From Owenia fusiformis (taxonomy: Eukaryota; Annelida; Polychaeta; Sabellida; Oweniidae): a DNA stretch of 64,000 nucleotides. How positions within the stretch are numbered: the stretch's first letter is position 1; every line of letters begins with the position of its first letter. The notes under the pieces are model-generated. The model did not search any database. It was not told the origin of the DNA and saw only the letters and a program-made list of their open reading frames with translations. Position numbers and translations under genes: made by a program. The DNA lies in NCBI GenBank assembly GCA_903813345.2, contig CAIIXF020000003.1, forward strand, positions 16,196,931-16,260,930, in the 5' to 3' direction. Of the stretch, positions 46,431-64,000 are shown piece by piece.

Positions 46431-46910
46431 GATACAACTTTTTTCATTTTTCATTCGATCAAATAAAAGCATGATGACATCATTCGATAAATATTCCTCT
46501 GTGATGAGCTAGTTGCAAATTTAAAATTGTATAACTTTTATCAATTTTTTTATTCAATTAAGCATAATCTCATCACGTAACAGCATCATGTTCATCATCA
46601 AACGATGTTTTATAAGTATAACTTTACGTTCATATTTCCGACGAATAATTATTCTGACTGAGTTACATAGCTCCATTTTAGAATCTGAATGATGGAAACA
46701 ATTTTCGTAGCGCTCCAAGATGAGGCAGACAAGGCACTCGTCTCGTCGCTTGGAAATATTTCCCCCCCGTCGTTTTTTCTTCCTGGTTACGCTACTGCTT
46801 CTCACAAGATTAATAAAATTGAGAGTATTTGTGATGTGATTATGGTGGGACAGATGGGAGGGGGTAATTTAAATCAATTAAGATAAATCTATTCTAAACA
46901 AAAACCCTAC

Positions 46911-47160
46911 CAGATTCATATATGTCTGTTTGCACTATCACCAATGTTAAATGAATTACAGAAGCTAAAATAAAGTTGACAGAGTTGCTATTGGTTGTAA
47001 ATAAATGACCATCAAGAAACATCCGTGTTGTGAATGTAGTATGAGACTGAAGCTGACTGAAGTCCATGTCTGAGGTAAGAGGAACAAGGACTACACGGAA
47101 TGTTAACATTTTTAATTTTTGATATGAACCATCAGGCCGGGTGATTTTTAGCCTATGTAG
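46911..47160 (-). CDS. Possible upstream exon of the EF-hand gene
   Basis: On the - strand, GGTCAG acceptor before 47160, open frame of 83 codons, donor GTAGGG at 46910. Encodes LHRLKITRPDGSYQKLKMLT, FRVVLVPLTSDMDFSQLQSH, TTFTTRMFLDGHLFTTNSNS and a hydrophobic NFILASVIHLTLVIV. Ends in phase 1, which matches the start of 45555 (making Glu). Codon mix looks protein-like but I recognise no family, and further upstream exons were not found. Confidence 0.4.
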
Positions 47161-49607
47161 CTGACCACATATGACATATAATACAGAAGATATGTTTTGT
47201 ACTTTAATATTTATATTATTCACAATTTATTAAATCTGAGTTACATTACAGATGTACATGTATTAAATAATGGGTTATCTCCATATAAACATGAAGTCTG
47301 TGGAGTCCAAGAACAGTCATGATTTACATTTAATTTATACATTCCAGGAGTGGAGACTATTCTCTTATCATGTATTTGGCATATTTTTAGAGGAATTGCC
47401 AGGAACCTTAAAATGGCAGCAAAGATGAGAGACAATTCATTTTCTAAAATTGTCAAGATTTTTTTCTCAAAAAACACAATCTCTTCCCTTTTTCTAAAAG
47501 GCTGTATTTCACATAATCTTTAAATTATTTCTTAATTATCTGGCAATCATTTTGAAAAAAGTGGATGTTTTTCAATTTCGAATGAATTCAGCCAATCCAC
47601 ATCTGAATTCCTCAACAATTACCACATATTAGATCAGACATTTATATAAATGTTAAAAGGGCATACTTATTTTGAAAAGATATTGCTTGCAACATTTTAT
47701 ATTCTCTTTCCTTTGCTGCCACTTTAAGGTTATGTCCACACTGAAAATACTGTAAAGTCAATGTTTTCATGCTTACATTTTTTACAAATCAGACACTGCA
47801 TTTTCTATAGCACATTGCAATATATATATATTATATTTGGCATGATCTACTTGCAAAATATATCCATTGTGGTCTTGTATTTATATTATAGTATTTTCTT
47901 CACAGAGACTGAAAATTTACTATGGAATATTCTTGAAGAATCACACTCAATAATGTGATTTTTTTCCAAAATTATTTTCAGAAATTTCTTAGCTTTATGG
48001 TGAATTCACATCTTGGCATTCAATGGTCTACTGAGCATTTCTCAATTGGACAAATACCATCGCAAGAAAAGTATGAAGAATATTAGAATGATGATTTCCC
48101 TTTTCAGAATTTCAAAGATTGACATCGATGGTAAAATCATGAATTTCAAAATACAAAATTCACAAATCATTTCATTAATAGCAAGTGTTAGCGAATTTAA
48201 CATGTCTTATAAATGTTTCAACTTTCCTCATCTCAGTTTAATCTTAATCATCACACTGCAATGTTTCAAAATCCAAAAAAGCCGAAAAAATGACCAATGA
48301 AAACTCCCAATTCAGACAAGGAAATAGGAAAATCAATGACCCATGTTACATTTTGCAATATGCTTTTACAAAGGAAGCAGCATATGTAGAATGGAATGTC
48401 TCAAACATAGGGCTAATTCTGTTATAGTTCATAATATATATTTTTCATATTCTAATTTCCTTTATGCAGCAAAATATATATGTGAACACTCTGTAAATAC
48501 TATAGGGGAAAGTCTTAAAATGAGAACACTTTCAGTTCCATGTTTTGAATGTTTTTATTCCAAATTTCATCTGAATTGCACAGTGAACACCTCTTATGCA
48601 ATAAGGTCCTAACAGTCTTCATGATAGAAAGTTTTTTCTATATATATATGTCTTGAATTATTTACTATGGTTGAGTTAAGTTGACTTGGGGTTGAGTTTT
48701 ATTTAGTTTTATTGACTTGGGATTCAGTTTTACTTGGTTCTGTTGACTTGGGATTGAGTTTTATTGGATTCATTTGACTTGGGATTGAATTTTACTTGAT
48801 TGAGTTGACTTGGGATTGAATTTCACTGGGTTCAGTTGCTTTGGGGTGGAGATGACCAGGAAGCTCATTTGACCAACTCAGGAATCTCTTTTTTTTAATT
48901 TTAAAGACATCATATAATTAAGGTTGTTGCATAACATGATTTAACACTGTTAAACAAAATATGATTTAAAAATTATTGTAATTTCACGACTAACGCATGC
49001 GGTTTTCTCAATTCATCACTTAATGAGTGGGATTTATCAACAAGAAGAGTTTCAAGGAAATAGTCTTAATATGGGTAGGCTGAATTCAAGATGTTTGTTA
49101 AAACCCCCAGTTTGCATGAGGTTTTGAATGGGAAATGGTGCCAAGTGACGACCCAGTGATGAGACATGATTCATTGCACACATGCTTAGAGCCTAATAAT
49201 CAGATACAAAAACACATCATGCCAATTTTGCGAATTACAATACAGCGTTTTAAACACTAATTTGCATTTCGTGAATACCCTTCAAGAGATCATCTCAGTG
49301 GTTATGGCTTTCTTTTGAAAGAACATCAAAAAAAACAGAAGAAAATCTTCAGTATCAAATAACAGGGTTAAAGTCAATACCCAAAATTGAAGAGGAATGC
49401 AAGAAAACTTCAGCATTGTTCAAATTGTGGAAGAGAAATGTACCATAACAACTGAGCCAACTCTTGGATGTTTCATCACGTTATAAACAACAGTCCACAT
49501 TGAATTAGTTCTCGATTAACCTAATACTCCACTTCAGGTTCATGTTATAGTAAAAAATTGTATATCCTAAATGTTTGTGTAGATACCCCTTGGAGGGGCT
49601 ATAGGTG
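47161..49607. other. Downstream region of AP1G1 with a tandem repeat
   Basis: Holds the AP1G1 3' UTR of unknown length and AT-rich sequence with no convincing exon. A ~36-bp tandem repeat lies at 48665-48850. Short ORFs at 47241-47477 and 48013-48300 have no supporting splice context. Confidence 0.4.
48665..48850 (+). repeat. ~36-bp tandem repeat, about 5 copies
   Basis: Units read TTGACTTGGGATTGAGTTTT followed by A(T/C)T(T/G)G.TT, with drift. Confidence 0.8.
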
Positions 49608-61986
<12,379 letters not shown>

Positions 61987-62126
61987 CTACATGCCACAAA
62001 AGAAACAAAACAGAGAAAATGAAAGAAGAACTCAATTGAGTGAATTATACAGAAGTACTATCCATATCCCATTCTACCGTGAATGTGCTTATAGAGCCAA
62101 CAAAAAGTTCTAAAAATCAAACCCAA

Positions 62127-62209
62127 TGTCCTGTTTAAGAACCCCATTTCTTACTTCTTGGAATCCATTATCAATAGTAAGAATAGGGATTCTTAAAACA
62201 GGACATTAA
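62127..62209. mobile_element. Short foldback element
   Basis: AATGTCCTGTTTAAGAACCC with TTCTTACT is mirrored by AGTAAGAA and GGGATTCTTAAAACAGGACATT, arms about 30 bases. Confidence 0.8.
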
Positions 62210-62296
62210 AGAGGGGCTTTTCATTTTTTGTTTGGTACTTTTATGGCTTTATCAACTCAACAAGGTGTTTCATTCCAATATGCATAGCCAATCAAA

Positions 62297-62418
62297 AGAG
62301 GAGGAAATACGCCAGGATTCATGAATAACCTATCTCCATGTAAAATGACCATCTTGAGATTCATCCTTATATGGAGATAGGTTCATCTATGAATTATGGG
62401 AAATTCCTCCCCTCATAT
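62297..62418. mobile_element. Foldback MITE
   Basis: GAGGAGGAAATACGCCAGGA, ATTCATGAATAACC and TATCTCCAT are mirrored by ATGGAGATA, GGTTCATCTATGAAT and GGAAATTCCTCCCCTC. Confidence 0.75.
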
Positions 62419-62574
62419 TAATTTATGATACCAATGGTATAATGGTAGCTGAATGGTAGAAATATAATATGAACAAGGTACTAAAATGACAAAATGTTGA
62501 GTTAATGCAAATGGTTACAAAAGTGTAACAATTTATTACAGATGCTGACTGCCTAATGCCAGTCACAAAAACAG

Positions 62575-62815
62575 TGTCCAGGGTTCTCACCAGGAAATTT
62601 CTAGACCCCAGATTTTTCGCGGTATCACGACTACTCCTCCCCCATGTGAGATCAGAGATATCCTATTAGTATACTTTCCAAAGTACTACTTGAGATTATC
62701 TTCAAAAACACTTTAGACTCAGGAAAAGCTATTTTTAGACTCTGGAGCAAGAGAGTCGAAAAACATTAGGCTCCGGAGAATCTCCGGAGTCGAAAAGCCT
62801 AGTGAGAACCATCGT
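62575..62815. mobile_element. MITE with GGTTCTCACCAGG ends
   Basis: Left end GTGTCCAGGGTTCTCACCAGG (split: GTGTCCAGGG, TTCTCACCAGG), right end CCTAGTGAGAACCATCGTGTC. CG-rich interior words CTCCGGAGAATCTCCGGAG form an internal palindrome. Confidence 0.65.
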
Positions 62816-64000
62816 GTCTGTAACAACATTTCATCATTTCTTGGTGACATACTAAAACAGGAGAAAATGAAAAACAGGAGAAAGGAAGAAATGAATGGAA
62901 TCTAAACTTAGAACTATAAAGGTGAGGATCACTAAACCAAAATACACAATACCAAAACAAAAATCTCTTAATATTTGATGGTCACATAATATACATGCAG
63001 CTCAAAGGTAAGCATGCCAAACTAGCATATAAGTTTAAGATAATTATTTTACAATACAGTTATATTATAAGTTATTTAATATTTATCCTAATATAGAACC
63101 TTACATAGCATATGGATTTCTGACAATGTTGTTTTAAAAATATATGCTCATCTTTTTATGCTGACATATTTAACTAAAACATCATAAACTCTATGAAACC
63201 TTGATCTTAAATTCAATAAATGATATTTCTGAATCGAGAATCTACAGGTACAGTAAAACATTTTGAGTTTATAATAGAAGATAAATATGCAATGATGTTA
63301 AAAGGTTCAAGATATTCTTTACCAGAGTTCTCCATCTTATTGCCCCATGGGGTTAAAGATGAATATATGGGCTCTTGATTTGTAACTGGTGAAATGAAAA
63401 CAATACATAATACCATTTATTGAACGAGGCAATAATATCAGTTTAATATTGATTTAAAAAGGGTCAATCCCGAAGAGCTATGGATGAGTCTCCACAGCCC
63501 TCCTTCTTGCAGAAATCGGAAATTTTTTCAAATGTAACCTGTTAGTTTTGTCCCGTTAAAAAAGCAATAACAAGACAAGATGAATGAAAAACTCTGGTAT
63601 ATGAAATATACAGGTAGTACCCAGACCGCCATACTATATGCTTGCTCGCATTACCATAGCTTAAACGAGGGGCTTCAAAATTTAGAAAGTAAGACCCTCA
63701 AGCATGGGCTTTCAACTAGATAATTGAAAGCCCTTGCCTCAAGTTATACATTAAATTTTTTGGAATGAAGTGTATACTAAACCAGAACAACAGCAACGCC
63801 AAAGCGTAGCGAATCCCATCGAACAGAAATGGCTGGCATTTTTACAAACGAAGCGCAAATATCATAAAACAACACACCAGAAAGGCCACCATTTTCAAAA
63901 TGGTTGCTCACTAGCCAAGTTGTCATCAGAAGAAATAATATGCTTTTAAGTAGCCACCTCTAAAATTTTTTGAAAAATCGCACACGTACTTGTAAAATAA

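Larger units (their letters stand above)
61987..64000 (-). other. AP1G1 intron with several foldback repeats; upstream exons not in window
   Basis: No exon for the preceding trunk segment (a stretch like DPFLQVRILRLLRILG) was found. Contents: inverted repeats at 62127-62209, 62297-62418 and 62575-62815, and a repeat unit at 63780-64000 shared with 54195-54480. Confidence 0.5.

Noticed and set aside
46029-46472. 147-codon - strand ORF as a gene
   Set aside because: It is read through the body of a tRNA-derived SINE on the opposite strand; no splice context or family similarity.
47241-47477. - strand ORF upstream of the possible EF-hand exon
   Set aside because: No donor in the required place and composition like surrounding AT-rich DNA.

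Overview
The window is animal nuclear DNA. It is AT-rich, and short coding exons with clean GT-AG boundaries lie between long introns packed with inverted-repeat elements, minisatellites and tRNA-derived repeats. Coding content, intron style and repeat types suggest a marine lophotrochozoan, most likely a mollusc and perhaps a bivalve. That placement is an inference; nothing here proves the species.

Two conserved genes face each other. On the + strand, 14 exons from 18407 to 39741 encode all but about the first 70 residues of a metastasis-suppressor-1 (MTSS1/MIM/ABBA) protein: an I-BAR (IMD) membrane-bending domain, a Ser/Pro-rich middle and a C-terminal actin-binding WH2 motif. The exons for the I-BAR N terminus were not found and probably lie before position 1. 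On the - strand, exons from 61986 down to 49608 encode the C-terminal two thirds of the AP-1 clathrin-adaptor gamma subunit (AP1G1): trunk solenoid, hinge with clathrin-box motifs, and gamma-ear. Its upstream exons lie beyond 64000. Between them, also on the - strand, are the last exons of an unidentified EF-hand protein (45038-45555, possibly with another exon at 46911-47160).

Region by region: 1-18406 is non-coding as far as I can tell, apart from one exon-like ORF at 4602-4701. 18407-21008 and 25205-25360 hold the I-BAR exons. 25586-37128 holds the Ser/Pro-rich exons, interrupted by two large minisatellites. 38933-39741 is the long last MTSS1 exon. 39742-45037 is intergenic. 45038-47160 holds the EF-hand exons and a tRNA-derived SINE. 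49608-61986 is AP1G1. 61987-64000 is AP1G1 intron with several foldback elements.

The most interesting signal is repeated tandem duplication at exons and splice junctions. AP1G1 carries two complete 99-nt versions of one trunk exon (61888-61986 and 60801-60899), which look like alternative, probably mutually exclusive, exons. Two other AP1G1 exons have their acceptor plus first 55-70 coding bases in triplicate (119-bp x3 at 57956-58315; 101-bp x3 at 56316-56631). In MTSS1 a donor is duplicated (18892-18973), an acceptor is duplicated with a frame-preserving 33-nt offset (31132-31190), and two successive exons (33139-33234, 35468-35663) begin with related sequence, the first apparently using a GC donor.
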